Positions 1-7,597 of a stretch of 23,853 nt of DNA are shown in pieces. Position 1 is the stretch's first letter, and each line of letters starts with the position of its first letter. The notes under the pieces are model-generated. The model made no database searches. It was not told the origin of the DNA and saw nothing but the letters and a program-made list of their open reading frames with translations. Source of the stretch: DATAFO01 sp046728015. Lineage in GTDB: Bacteria > Actinomycetota > Thermoleophilia > Solirubrobacterales > 70-9. Both the position numbers and the translations under genes were made by a program. Location: contig JBKPDQ010000046.1 in assembly GCA_046728015.1 (NCBI GenBank), forward strand, positions 1-23,853, in the 5' to 3' direction.

Positions 1-348
1 GTCCACGTTCTGCACGCAGCCGCTGACGGAGTCCGTGCCGGCGAACGAGCCGGTGAACAGGGTCACGACGATCGGGCCGGGGTCGCCTGCAGGTCCGACG
101 TGGATGTGCCCCGCGAAGACCGTGCCATCGATGTCGGCCCAGCTGATGTCGAAGCAGACCTCGTTCTGCCCCTGGTTGAGCGTGAGGTCGGCCTGACCGG
201 TGGCGTCGGCGTCGCCCGGCCCGGGCGCCTCCTCGGCCCCTGTGAGCGTGGTCGACAGTGGCCGCCCGCCGTCATCGGCGGTGGCGATGCCGGCAACAAC
301 CACTGCGAGCGCCAGTCCCGAAACGAGCGCAACGAGAGACTTGCGCAT
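1..348 (-). CDS. Secreted CHRD-domain protein (C-terminus beyond window)
   Basis: The minus strand from 348 to the window edge reads as an open 116-codon frame. It begins with a signal peptide (Met-Arg-Lys-Ser, a hydrophobic stretch, then a likely cleavage near ATA-DD, about residue 25). The rest resembles a CHRD domain: TTLTGAEEAPGPGDADATG, then a single Cys in EVCFDISW, then FAGHIHVGP and PIVVTLFTG. CHRD domains are exported beta-sandwich modules of poorly known function, in bacteria often next to SodC-like proteins, as here. The start at 348 is preceded by AGGAGG nine bases upstream. The gene is divergent from the LVIVD-repeat gene at 713, so the two share a 364-base intergenic region. The C-terminal end lies outside the window, so total length is unknown. 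Confidence 0.8.
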   Translation of the reverse strand, partial: MRKSLVALVSGLALAVVVAGIATADDGGRPLSTTLTGAEEAPGPGDADATGQADLTLNQGQNEVCFDISWADIDGTVFAGHIHVGPAGDPGPIVVTLFTGSFAGTDSVSGCVQNVD

Positions 349-712
349 ACCTCCAAACCTCCTCCCCGGGGGTGGTCCCGGCTGGCCCGGAGCAACCGTC
401 GCACAGCGGCGCGCTCGAGGTCAAGGCGCCGAAGCGTCGCGCGCGCCCCGTCGCGTGACGGCAGCAGTCAGCCGCTGAGCAGCGATCCCACATCCAGTAG
501 GACGGTGACAGCCACGGTGCCCAGTAAACCCATGCGACAAGGATTCTGGTCCATACGCGCCTCGTCCCACGAGCTGTCGGAATTGCGCTTGACACTCGGG
601 CCTCGAGGGGTAGGCTCCCGGGCCAACAACCGGAGCCGCCGGAGTCTCGGTGTGCCTGGGCGACGGCAGGATCAGGGACCACCGGCGGCCTCGCATCCAC
701 AAGGGGGGAACC
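349..712. other. Divergent intergenic region, no gene seen
   Basis: This 364-base stretch separates the divergent CHRD and LVIVD genes. Frames open across it lack a ribosome site and read as shadows. It holds a good plus-strand promoter at 589-616 and an imperfect copy of the window's CCTAC-N5-GTAGG dyad at 487-501 (CCCAC-ATCCA-GTAGG, one mismatch in ten arm bases). I found no convincing minus-strand promoter for the CHRD gene. Confidence 0.6.
589..616 (+). promoter_or_regulatory. Predicted promoter of the LVIVD/SodC-like/PQQ operon
   Basis: TTGACA at 589-594 and TAGGCT at 611-616 are separated by 16 bases, close to a housekeeping sigma-70-type promoter (TTGACA, TAnnnT). It lies about 100 bases before the ATG at 713, which leaves a fairly long leader. 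Confidence 0.6.
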
Positions 713-2107
713 ATGCGAGGAGCATTGCGCCTTGCAGCACTGACCGTGTGCGCGGTCGGATTCCTTGCGTTGCCTGCGACGGCAGCGGCGGATCACGGCA
801 CGCGCCCGCATACGCAGAACATGCACGCGCTGGGCCACAGCCCCGATTTCGGCAGCTTCCTGGTGCCTGATGGCCAGCGCGATGCCAACTCCGATCTCGC
901 GTTCTGGGGCAACCTCGTGTTCCACGGGGACTACGACGGGTTCCGGATCCTGCGGGACTCGCCGGGGAACCCGAAGCTGATCTCGCGCACGCGCTGCAAC
1001 GGCGATCAGGGCGACATCGTGGTATGGGGCGACGTGCTCGTCCGGGCGTGGAACGCGCCGAAGACCACGCCGCGCGACTGCGACGGCACGACGGTCCCGG
1101 CCGGCTTCGAGGGCATGCACATCTGGGACATCAGCGACCTCGAGGATCCGGTGTTGGTCGGCGAAGTCGAGCTGAGCGCGCGGCCGCAGGCGGACTCGCC
1201 GGGGTGTGGCACGCACACGCTGACCCTGGTCAAGGATCCGGACGCCAACCGCGCGATCATCTACAACGCGACGTCCGGGGGGAACAACCTTCTGCCCCCG
1301 GCGGACCAGGCGTGCGACTGGATCGACATCGTCCAGGTGCCGCTCGGCAACCCCGGGGCCGCCAGCCACGTGCGCCGCGAGCCGCTCGAGGGCGGCCACG
1401 CCGCGCACGACAACGGCGTGATCCTCGGTGACGTGAACATGCTCGCAACGGCGTCCGGCCACATGAGCAACGTGTTCGACATCAGCGAGAGCCTGACCGA
1501 CCCGGAGTTCCTCTACACGATCGAGGAGCCCGGCGTGGACGGCGTGATCGGCAACTGGCACTCGGCCGCCTTCACCTGGGACGGCGAGGTGATCATTCTC
1601 GGCTGGGAGCCGGGCGGTGGGTCCCTCCCGTTCTGCCAAGCGAACGGTGCCCAGATTCAGGTCGACGACGATCCGCCCACGTTCGTCACCCAGGCTGACG
1701 TGCATAAATCGGCGTTCTTCTACGACGCCGACACCGGCGCCAAGCTCGGCCAGTGGACGCTGCCGCGGCCGCAGTCTGCCGCTGAGAACTGCACGATCCA
1801 CAACTACAACACGGTGCCGCTGCGAAACGGGCGCTATGTGCTGGTGATGGGCAACTACCAGGCGGGGACCTGGGTCGCCGACTTCACGGACCCGGCGAAC
1901 CCAGTGACCGTCGGGTGGTCCGACCCGCCGCCGCTCGTGCCGACCCAGCTGGGCGGCGCGTGGTCGACGTACTGGTACAACGGCTTCCTCTACGAGTCCG
2001 AGATCACCAAGGGCCTGAACGTGTTCCGCTTGAGCGGGCCCGTGACAGGCAGCGCGATCAGAGTCCCGCACCTGAATCCGCAGACCCAGGAGTTCTCGAC
2101 CGAGTGA
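713..2107 (+). CDS. Secreted LVIVD-repeat-like protein (paralogue 1)
   Basis: This encodes 464 residues. It opens with a Sec-type signal peptide (MRGALRL, hydrophobic core, ATAAA-DH near residue 26). The mature part has repeated segments of the type HIWDISDLEDPVLVGEVEL and NVFDISESLTDPEFLY. These fit LVIVD-repeat (PF08309-like) beta-propeller proteins of unknown function. Conserved blocks shared with the gene at 4239 are SDLAFWGN (about 60-67) and the C-terminal HLNPQTQE (453-460). Several His residues (GGHAAHDNG, SGHMSN) could bind metal, but no catalytic site is recognisable. The ATG at 713 is chosen because GGGGGGAA lies just upstream and the signal peptide starts there; a longer frame to 650 adds no sensible sequence. 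It is the first gene of a likely operon with the SodC-like and PQQ dehydrogenase genes. Confidence 0.8.
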   Translation: MRGALRLAALTVCAVGFLALPATAAADHGTRPHTQNMHALGHSPDFGSFLVPDGQRDANSDLAFWGNLVFHGDYDGFRILRDSPGNPKLISRTRCNGDQGDIVVWGDVLVRAWNAPKTTPRDCDGTTVPAGFEGMHIWDISDLEDPVLVGEVELSARPQADSPGCGTHTLTLVKDPDANRAIIYNATSGGNNLLPPADQACDWIDIVQVPLGNPGAASHVRREPLEGGHAAHDNGVILGDVNMLATASGHMSNVFDISESLTDPEFLYTIEEPGVDGVIGNWHSAAFTWDGEVIILGWEPGGGSLPFCQANGAQIQVDDDPPTFVTQADVHKSAFFYDADTGAKLGQWTLPRPQSAAENCTIHNYNTVPLRNGRYVLVMGNYQAGTWVADFTDPANPVTVGWSDPPPLVPTQLGGAWSTYWYNGFLYESEITKGLNVFRLSGPVTGSAIRVPHLNPQTQEFSTE

Positions 2108-2113
2108 CCCGTC

Positions 2114-2147
2114 GGCTGCGGCCGGTCCCTCGGGGCCGGTCGCAGCC
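2114..2147 (+). terminator. Intercistronic hairpin after the first LVIVD gene
   Basis: GGCTGCGGCCGG (2114-2125) pairs with CCGGTCGCAGCC (2136-2147) with one G-U pair, and the stem can extend inward to a tetraloop. There is no T-run after it, so it may be an attenuator or 3'-end stabiliser within the operon rather than a full terminator. Confidence 0.5.
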
Positions 2148-2187
2148 CGGGTTGACCGGACGCGCTCGCGCCGTGAGAGGAGCTTCC

Positions 2188-2688
2188 ATGAGAGCAGTGA
2201 CGTGGGCGGGAACCGCCCTAGCCATCGCCGCCCTCGGGGCGGCGCCGGCGCTCGCCGGCCCGACGAAGGTTCGCGGCACGTTCCAGACGCTGCCCGACGG
2301 CACCGCCATGGGTCTTGAGATCGAGGGGTTCGCGCAGCTCACACGGAGCGACGCGGGCACCGCGGCCAAGGTCGTCGTTCGCGGTCTCGAACCGGGGACG
2401 ACGTACGCAGCGCATCTGCACAACGCGCCGTGCTCGGACCCGAACCCTGGCGGCGCCCACTACAAGAACGATCCCGCCGGCCCCAGCATGCCGCCCAACG
2501 AACTCTGGCTGTCCTCGACGGACGACCCGATGGCCGGGATCACGGCCAACCCGGGCGGCGTGGCCCACGGGCGCGGAAGCGCGGACTGGGTCGCGCGACC
2601 GGAGGCGCAGTCCGTCGTGATCCATTTCATCCCGCCGGGGGGCACCACCGCCGGCGGTCCGAAGATCGCATGCGCCGATCTCGAGTAA
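2188..2688 (+). CDS. Exported SodC-like (Cu/Zn superoxide dismutase family) protein
   Basis: The product has 166 residues with a signal peptide ending near ALA-GP (residue 23). The pattern follows Cu/Zn superoxide dismutases: a His-X-His pair (AHLHN, His76 and His78), a nearby Cys82, a third His91 (GGAHYKND) and a final His146 (VVIHF), followed by Cys162 in KIACADL. Those Cys residues match the family's structural disulfide, and the four His residues match the copper ligands. The canonical zinc loop (two further His and an Asp) is not evident, so it may be a copper-only or inactive relative. The ATG at 2188 follows AGGAG at a five-base spacing; the upstream frame from 1915 is a shadow of the previous gene. 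The gap to the next gene is 22 bases, so co-expression is likely. Dismutase activity is inferred only. Confidence 0.75.
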   Translation: MRAVTWAGTALAIAALGAAPALAGPTKVRGTFQTLPDGTAMGLEIEGFAQLTRSDAGTAAKVVVRGLEPGTTYAAHLHNAPCSDPNPGGAHYKNDPAGPSMPPNELWLSSTDDPMAGITANPGGVAHGRGSADWVARPEAQSVVIHFIPPGGTTAGGPKIACADLE

Positions 2689-2710
2689 CGATCCAGTGGA
2701 GAGGAGATTC

Positions 2711-4072
2711 ATGCGTCGCTTGATACTCGCGCTGTTCGCAGCCGCCGCGCTCGCGTTAGTCGCGGCACCCGCTCAAGCGCAGGGTCCGGCTGTCGGCCTT
2801 CGGCTCGTCGCCGAAGGGCTGACCTCGCCGATCACCCTCGTCCCGGTGGCCGATGGCACCGGACGCCGCTTCATCGTCGACCAAGCCGGCACCATTCGCG
2901 TGCTCACGGCCGATGGCAGGCTGCTGCCGACGCCGTTCCTGGACCTCAGGAGCAGGATCGTCCCGCTGATGCCCGACTTCGACGAGCGCGGCGTGCTCGG
3001 CCTCGCGTTCCATCCCGGTTACGCGGGCAACGGCCGGTTCTTCGTGTACTACAGCGCGCCGCTGCGGCCGGGCGCACCCGCCGGGTACAACCACACGGCC
3101 CGCCTCTCCGAGTTCCGCGTCTCGGCCGCAGATCCGAACCGCGCCGATCCGGCATCGGAGCGCGTGCTGCTCGAGGTCGACAAGCCGCAGTTCAATCACA
3201 ACGGCGGCACGCTGGCGTTCGGGCCGCGCGACGGCTACCTGTACATGTCGATCGGCGACGGCGGCGGCGCCGACGACGTCGGCCTCGGCCACGTCGAGGA
3301 CTGGTACGCGGCCAACGAGGGCGGCAACGGACAGGACATCCAGCACAACCTGCTCGGGGACATCCTGCGGATCGACGTCAACCGGGGCGCGCCGTACGCG
3401 ATCCCGGCCGACAACCCGTTCGCCGGCACGCCGGGCTGCGCGGACGGGTGCGACGAGACGTGGGCCTACGGCCTGCGCAACCCGTACCGCATGTCGTTCG
3501 ACATGGGCGGCAGCCGCGAGCTGTTCGTCGGCGACGCGGGCCAGAACCTCTGGGAGGAGGTGGACATCGCCGTCAAGGGCGGCAACTTCGGCTGGAACGT
3601 CAAGGAGGGCGCGCACTGCTTCTCCACGGACAACCCGGACGAATCGCCCGCCGAGTGTCCTGACGTCGTCGGCGCGCCGCACCCGCGAGCCGGCGATCCG
3701 CTCATCGACCCGGTGATCGAGTACCAGAACGCGCACAACCCCGCCGGCGGCGGCCTCGGCCACGTCGTCGTGGGCGGTCACGTGTACCGCGGGAGGGCGC
3801 TGCCCCAGTTCTCCGGCGACTACATCTTCGGCGATTACAGCCGCGAAGAGGAGGAGCCCGACGGCTCGCTGTTCGTGGCCAAGCCGCGCAAGAAGGGCAT
3901 GTGGAAGATGCAGCAGCTGCAGATCGCCACGAGCCCGACTCGCAGGCTGGGCCACTACCTCATCGGCTTCGGCCAGGACCTCGCCGGCGAGATGTACGTG
4001 CTCACCACTGACGAGCCGGGCCCGACGGGCACCACGGGGCGGGTCTACCGGCTCGTGCGGCCGAGCGGCTGA
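2711..4072 (+). CDS. Exported PQQ-dependent sugar dehydrogenase family protein
   Basis: The product has 453 residues with a signal peptide (MRRLILALFAAAALAL, cleavage near AQA-QG, residue 24). It matches the soluble aldose/glucose dehydrogenase beta-propeller family (GSDH, PF07995): GLTSPITLVPV, RGVLGLAFHPGY (93-104), FNHNGGTLAFGP (161-172, with the expected active-site His163), YLYMSIGDGGG, DILRIDVN, the Arg-Asn pair in AYGLRNPYR (256-257), and LFVGDAGQNLWEEV. Members oxidise sugars in the periplasm or outside the cell using PQQ and calcium; the true substrate cannot be read from sequence. The ATG at 2711 has GAGAGGAG just upstream; a GTG at 2696 would add five residues ahead of the signal peptide and lacks a site. 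It is the last gene of the operon, followed by a strong terminator hairpin. Confidence 0.88.
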   Translation: MRRLILALFAAAALALVAAPAQAQGPAVGLRLVAEGLTSPITLVPVADGTGRRFIVDQAGTIRVLTADGRLLPTPFLDLRSRIVPLMPDFDERGVLGLAFHPGYAGNGRFFVYYSAPLRPGAPAGYNHTARLSEFRVSAADPNRADPASERVLLEVDKPQFNHNGGTLAFGPRDGYLYMSIGDGGGADDVGLGHVEDWYAANEGGNGQDIQHNLLGDILRIDVNRGAPYAIPADNPFAGTPGCADGCDETWAYGLRNPYRMSFDMGGSRELFVGDAGQNLWEEVDIAVKGGNFGWNVKEGAHCFSTDNPDESPAECPDVVGAPHPRAGDPLIDPVIEYQNAHNPAGGGLGHVVVGGHVYRGRALPQFSGDYIFGDYSREEEEPDGSLFVAKPRKKGMWKMQQLQIATSPTRRLGHYLIGFGQDLAGEMYVLTTDEPGPTGTTGRVYRLVRPSG

Positions 4073-4081
4073 CAGGACATC

Positions 4082-4111
4082 GGGCGCCGGCCCTCCGGCG
4101 GGCCGGCGCCC
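4082..4111 (+). terminator. Terminator hairpin after the PQQ dehydrogenase gene
   Basis: A perfect 12-base-pair stem (GGGCGCCGGCCC at 4082-4093 with its complement at 4100-4111) encloses a six-base loop and starts 10 bases after the stop codon. Only a short pyrimidine-rich stretch (CTTTCT) follows, some 10 bases later. Confidence 0.7.
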
Positions 4112-4148
4112 ATGCGTCGGCTTTCTGACGTGCCATGTTTAGCGGTTT

Positions 4149-4163
4149 CCTACAGGACGTAGG
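4149..4163. promoter_or_regulatory. Candidate BlaI-type operator, CCTAC-N5-GTAGG
   Basis: CCTAC-AGGAC-GTAGG is a perfect five-base inverted repeat. It lies three bases before a -35-like TTGTCA, upstream of the LVIVD gene at 4239. The same dyad occurs at 7559-7573 next to the BlaI-type repressor gene. BlaI/MecI/CopY repressors bind short TAC...GTA dyads, so this is a plausible operator. Binding is inferred. Confidence 0.6.
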
Positions 4164-4166
4164 AGC

Positions 4167-4196
4167 TTGTCAAGTCTCGGGGCGGCGGCCTAGGCC
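4167..4196 (+). promoter_or_regulatory. Predicted promoter of the second LVIVD gene
   Basis: TTGTCA (4167-4172) and TAGGCC (4191-4196) are 18 bases apart, in the only gap between the terminator at 4111 and the start codon at 4239. The -10 resembles TAGGCT at 611. The candidate operator sits directly upstream. Confidence 0.45.
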
Positions 4197-4238
4197 AAGG
4201 CCGGAGCCGCTCATCACCATCAGGGGGGAGGAGTGCGC

Positions 4239-5828
4239 ATGAGAACTGCGCTCCGTTTGCTTGCAGCCGCGGTCGTCACGGTCGGGCTGTTACCTGGCAC
4301 GGCAGCTGCCACGCACGTGCCGGATCAGAGCTTCAAGATGGACGAGCTGTTCACGTCGCCCAACCAGGCGACGAACTCGGACTTCGCGTTCTGGGGGAAC
4401 TACGCGTTCTCCGGCTACTACACCGGCGATGCCGGGTTCCCGCCCGGTACGCCGCCCCGCGGTGGGGTGCGGATCTTCGACATCTCGAATCCCGCGGCGC
4501 CCCGACTGGTCAAGGACGTGCAGTGCGACGGCCTGCAGGCCGACCCGATCGTCTGGGACCGCAACGGCAACGGCGTCCCCGACCTTCTCCTGCTGGCGGT
4601 GGACCGGACGATGGTGAGTCCGAACTGTGGAGCCGCCCGCAGCGCGAACCACGGCGATCCGACCGGCTGGGAGGGCGTGCGCGTCTTCGAGATGAGCGAC
4701 AACCCGGCGAACCCGTTCGCCACCGTGACGCAGGTCAAGGCGGTCTACACCGACTGCGGCGCGCACACGATCACGGCGTGGCCGGGCGAGATCGACGAGA
4801 CCAACAGGCTGCTCGTCTACGTGTCCTCCTATCCGCTGCGCGCGGGGCCGACGTGCGGCGACACGGAGTTCCGGAACACCGCCAACCCGTACGACGAGGA
4901 CCCGGGGCTTCCCGCCAACCCGCTGCACGGCGTGATCCAGGTGGTCGAGGTCCCGCTGAACAACCCGTCGGCCTCGAACGAGCTCAACGTGCAGCCGGCG
5001 ATCTCCTATCCGGGTGACCCGGACGGCAGGATCGAGTGGTGCGAGCGCGGGGGCTCGCTGTGCCCGCCGACCTTCGAGCCGGCCGCGGTCGCGTGCCACG
5101 ACATCATGGTCCACGTCGAGCACAACATGGCCGGCGCGGCATGCGCCGAGCAGGGTTTCGTGTGGGAGGTCGACGAGGACGGCATCCCGATGACCGACGA
5201 CCCGATGCTCGTCGGCGACGACGAGGTCACCGGGGGCGCCAACGCGCAGATCCCGGGAGCGGTCGACTTCTTCCACTCGGTGATGTTCAACAACGACGGC
5301 ACCGTGGTGAACTGGGTCGACGAGTCGTTCGGGTCGGGCTGCCCGACGATGACGACCTATCTACCGCGGCCGTGGAACCCGGCCGGCGGGACTCACAAGA
5401 CCGGCAGGATGTTCTTCACCGACATCGACGGGGGCTTCCTGAGCGAGTTCCACGTCGGCGACCTGCGGCCTGACCCCGGGGCGACCGAATACTGCTCGGC
5501 GCACATGGGCATGGCCGTCATGGGCATCAACCGGGACCTGCTCGTCAATGCCTGGTACACGGGCGGTGTCGACGTGATCGACTTCAGCCAGCCGACGCGC
5601 TTGAAGGAGATCGCGTTCTACGACCCGCAGCGGGATTCAGGCACCTGGTCCGCCTACCCGTACACGGGACCGATGTTCAAGACCGGACCGGGGATTCCCG
5701 TCTACGCGTCTGACGGCGTCGAGAACAACGCCCTCGCGCAGGGCATGGTCGTGTACCGCCCGATCATCCCGAAGCCTGGACACTCGAAGCTCGTGGATCA
5801 CCTGAACCCGCAGACCATGGAGGAGTGA
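4239..5828 (+). CDS. Secreted LVIVD-repeat-like protein (paralogue 2)
   Basis: The product has 529 residues with an N-terminal signal peptide (MRTALRLLAAAVVTVGLL, cleavage near TAAA-TH, residue 24). Repeats such as VRIFDISNPAAPRLVKDV, VRVFEMSDNPANPF and VDVIDFSQPTRLKEI are LVIVD-like and suggest a beta-propeller. It is a paralogue of the protein at 713: SDFAFWGNYAF matches SDLAFWGNLVF, and both end in HLNPQT-E. Cys residues are frequent (for example CHDIMVHVEHN, YCSAHMGM), consistent with an exported disulfide-bonded protein. No enzymatic function is recognisable. The ATG at 4239 has AGGAG at a five-base spacing; a GTG at 4233 overlaps that site and is less likely. It has its own promoter and ends at a bidirectional hairpin facing the third LVIVD gene. 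Confidence 0.8.
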   Translation: MRTALRLLAAAVVTVGLLPGTAAATHVPDQSFKMDELFTSPNQATNSDFAFWGNYAFSGYYTGDAGFPPGTPPRGGVRIFDISNPAAPRLVKDVQCDGLQADPIVWDRNGNGVPDLLLLAVDRTMVSPNCGAARSANHGDPTGWEGVRVFEMSDNPANPFATVTQVKAVYTDCGAHTITAWPGEIDETNRLLVYVSSYPLRAGPTCGDTEFRNTANPYDEDPGLPANPLHGVIQVVEVPLNNPSASNELNVQPAISYPGDPDGRIEWCERGGSLCPPTFEPAAVACHDIMVHVEHNMAGAACAEQGFVWEVDEDGIPMTDDPMLVGDDEVTGGANAQIPGAVDFFHSVMFNNDGTVVNWVDESFGSGCPTMTTYLPRPWNPAGGTHKTGRMFFTDIDGGFLSEFHVGDLRPDPGATEYCSAHMGMAVMGINRDLLVNAWYTGGVDVIDFSQPTRLKEIAFYDPQRDSGTWSAYPYTGPMFKTGPGIPVYASDGVENNALAQGMVVYRPIIPKPGHSKLVDHLNPQTMEE

Positions 5829-5849
5829 CCGCGAAGCACACTGAAGTCA

Positions 5850-5879
5850 GCGAGAGGGCGGCTCCGGCCGCCCTCTCGC
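5850..5879. terminator. Bidirectional hairpin between convergent LVIVD genes
   Basis: GCGAGAGGGCGGC (5850-5862) and its exact complement (5867-5879) form a 13-base-pair stem with loop TCCG, in the 60-base gap between two converging genes. No strong T-run follows on either strand, as is common in high-GC genomes. Confidence 0.7.
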
Positions 5880-5888
5880 CTTCAAGCG

Positions 5889-7376
5889 TCAGTCGCAGTA
5901 GTCGGGGGCTGTGCCTACCGGCTCGTAGCACAGCGCGTAGCCCTGGTTGGAGTTGCCCTCGAGGAACGTGATCTTGTCGATCTCCTTCTGGAAGTCGCCC
6001 CTGTACTTGAGGACGTACAGGCCGTTCCGCAGGTCGATGACGTAGATCAGGCCGTCCCTGATGATCGGGTAGCTCCACATCACGACCTTCTCGTGGCGGC
6101 CCGTGTCGGGATCGGACGAGAGCCGCGGATCCTCGAGCATGACCTCGTCGAGCGGCTCCGGGAAGAACTCGGCCAGCTGGGAGGGACGCGTCGGGCGCTG
6201 GATGCTGACTGCCTGGAACCCGCCCGAATGCCAGGTCGTGAAGGCGATCTTCGGCGTCAGCGTCGGGTTGTGTGCCGAGTACGACGTCCGCGGCGGGTTC
6301 CAGTCGTCGCACGTCGACGGGTCGTTCTCGGGCAGCTTGTACTCCGCCCTCACCGTGGGCCGCTGCGGGTCGTCGATGTTGACGATCCGCGCCCAGCCCC
6401 ACGGACAGCCGTGGCCCGCGCCGGTCGCCGTTCCGTACACCTCGTCGGACACCCAGGCCCAGTTGCGGTTCCAGAACTTGATCGCGCTGTGGGCTCCTGG
6501 GCCGGGCCACACCGGGCGGGCTGCGTTGAGCGTGATCGGCCGAGGCTGCGGCATCGGGCGGCCCGCCGCGAAGTCGGACACGTCGACGATCGCGAACCCA
6601 CCGGTCAGGAGCGCGAAGTACGCACGCGTGCCGTCATTGCTGATCGAGAGCGAGTGCAGGCCACCGGTCGGCTTCTGCACAGGTAGCGCGGGATCCTCTG
6701 GGATGCGGGTGTAGCCGTGCAGTCCGCTGAACAGCGTGATCGGCGCCTCGCCGTCAAGCAGCGGCGAGATGTCCCAGACCGAGAACGGGCACGAGGGCGA
6801 GCCACCCCTGATCGCGCACGTCGAGCTGGCGTTGCCGGCGAAGATGAGCGCCCGATCGGGATTCGTGGGGTCCTGCCAGAGGAAGAACTCGTGCGTGTCC
6901 GCATTGAGCTGATGGAGCAGCCGCGGATTGCTCGCGTGCGCCCCCGAGATGTCGTAGAAGCGGAAGTTGCTGATCGACGGCTGGGTGCAGTGATGCAGCG
7001 TGTCGCCGACGCCGCAATTGGTGTTCAGGACGATCAGGATGTCCTGCGACTTCCAGACCCGCAGCTCGCGCGACGACTCGCCAGGCTTGGCGTCGAACGG
7101 CGGACCCAGCAGCGCGGGACTGGAGGGATCCGAGATGTCGACCACCATCACGCCTCCGTGAGGCATGCCCTCGTGGCCGCCGTCGGTGCGGCTGCCGATG
7201 TACGCGTAGTCGCCGTGGACCGCGATGGCGGCGTTCATGCCGCGATTCATGAGCGGCTCGTGCCCGACCTGCGTGAGCGAACCGGTCTTGGCGGACCGCC
7301 CGGCCGCCGTCGCCGGAAGCACGAGCGTCACCACCGCGATGACGACGAGCAGCGTGGACCAGGTTGACTTGGACAT
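5889..7376 (-). CDS. Secreted LVIVD-repeat protein (paralogue 3)
   Basis: The product has 495 residues. The signal peptide is clear (MSKSTWSTLLVVIAVVTLVL, cleavage near ATAA-GR, residue 25). Segments such as GGVMVVDISDPSSPALLG (75-92), FRFYDISGAHASNPRLL and FAIVDVSDFAAG are close to the LVIVD repeat consensus. It differs more from the other two and lacks the HLNPQT tail; it ends in APDYCD. Exported LVIVD proteins are probable beta-propellers of unknown role. The ATG at 7376 is chosen because GGAGG lies four bases before it and the signal peptide starts there; a GTG start at 7487 would add 37 residues with no similarity to a leader. It is divergent from the BlaI-type repressor gene, and a candidate operator lies between them. 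Confidence 0.82.
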   Translation of the reverse strand: MSKSTWSTLLVVIAVVTLVLPATAAGRSAKTGSLTQVGHEPLMNRGMNAAIAVHGDYAYIGSRTDGGHEGMPHGGVMVVDISDPSSPALLGPPFDAKPGESSRELRVWKSQDILIVLNTNCGVGDTLHHCTQPSISNFRFYDISGAHASNPRLLHQLNADTHEFFLWQDPTNPDRALIFAGNASSTCAIRGGSPSCPFSVWDISPLLDGEAPITLFSGLHGYTRIPEDPALPVQKPTGGLHSLSISNDGTRAYFALLTGGFAIVDVSDFAAGRPMPQPRPITLNAARPVWPGPGAHSAIKFWNRNWAWVSDEVYGTATGAGHGCPWGWARIVNIDDPQRPTVRAEYKLPENDPSTCDDWNPPRTSYSAHNPTLTPKIAFTTWHSGGFQAVSIQRPTRPSQLAEFFPEPLDEVMLEDPRLSSDPDTGRHEKVVMWSYPIIRDGLIYVIDLRNGLYVLKYRGDFQKEIDKITFLEGNSNQGYALCYEPVGTAPDYCD

Positions 7377-7558
7377 ACGGCCTCCAGGTCGTGATGTTGC
7401 TGGACCGCGCGGGCCGCGTCTCCCCTCCCGTGCGCCGGGCTCCCAGCCCGGGGCACCGCTCTCCCTGCATCCCTTCGTGTCCGCCATCGACGAGCGCCAA
7501 ACCGCCGTTCGCGCGACCTGCGAGGCCGCCGGACGCGACCGGCGGGGTCGTGGTAAAA

Positions 7559-7573
7559 CCTACGGTGCGTAGG
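7559..7573. promoter_or_regulatory. Candidate BlaI-type operator, CCTAC-N5-GTAGG
   Basis: CCTAC-GGTGC-GTAGG is identical in both arms and in spacing to the dyad at 4149-4163. It sits between the repressor gene and a divergent LVIVD gene, the usual place for an autoregulatory operator. On the minus strand it overlaps a possible -10 element (TAGGTT, 7562-7557). Confidence 0.6.
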
Positions 7574-7597
7574 ACGTGTACTTCCTCTCCTACGCAC
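7565..7597. repeat. Perfect 10-base inverted repeat, 13-base spacer
   Basis: GTGCGTAGGA at 7565-7574 is the exact complement of 7588-7597. It shares one arm with the operator at 7559-7573, so GTAGG/CCTAC half-sites occur three times in 35 bases. It could be a second repressor site or, if transcribed, a hairpin. Confidence 0.6.

Noticed and set aside
272..2071. 599-codon open frame on the minus strand
   Set aside because: It lies antisense to the LVIVD gene in a codon-position pattern typical of high-GC shadows. It has no ribosome site and its Arg/Val/Ala-rich product matches no family.
2756..3955. 399-codon minus-strand open frame
   Set aside because: It is antisense to the well-supported PQQ dehydrogenase; low-complexity composition and no recognisable domain.
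7377..7487. 37-residue N-terminal extension of the third LVIVD protein
   Set aside because: It would bury the signal peptide; the internal ATG has a GGAGG site.
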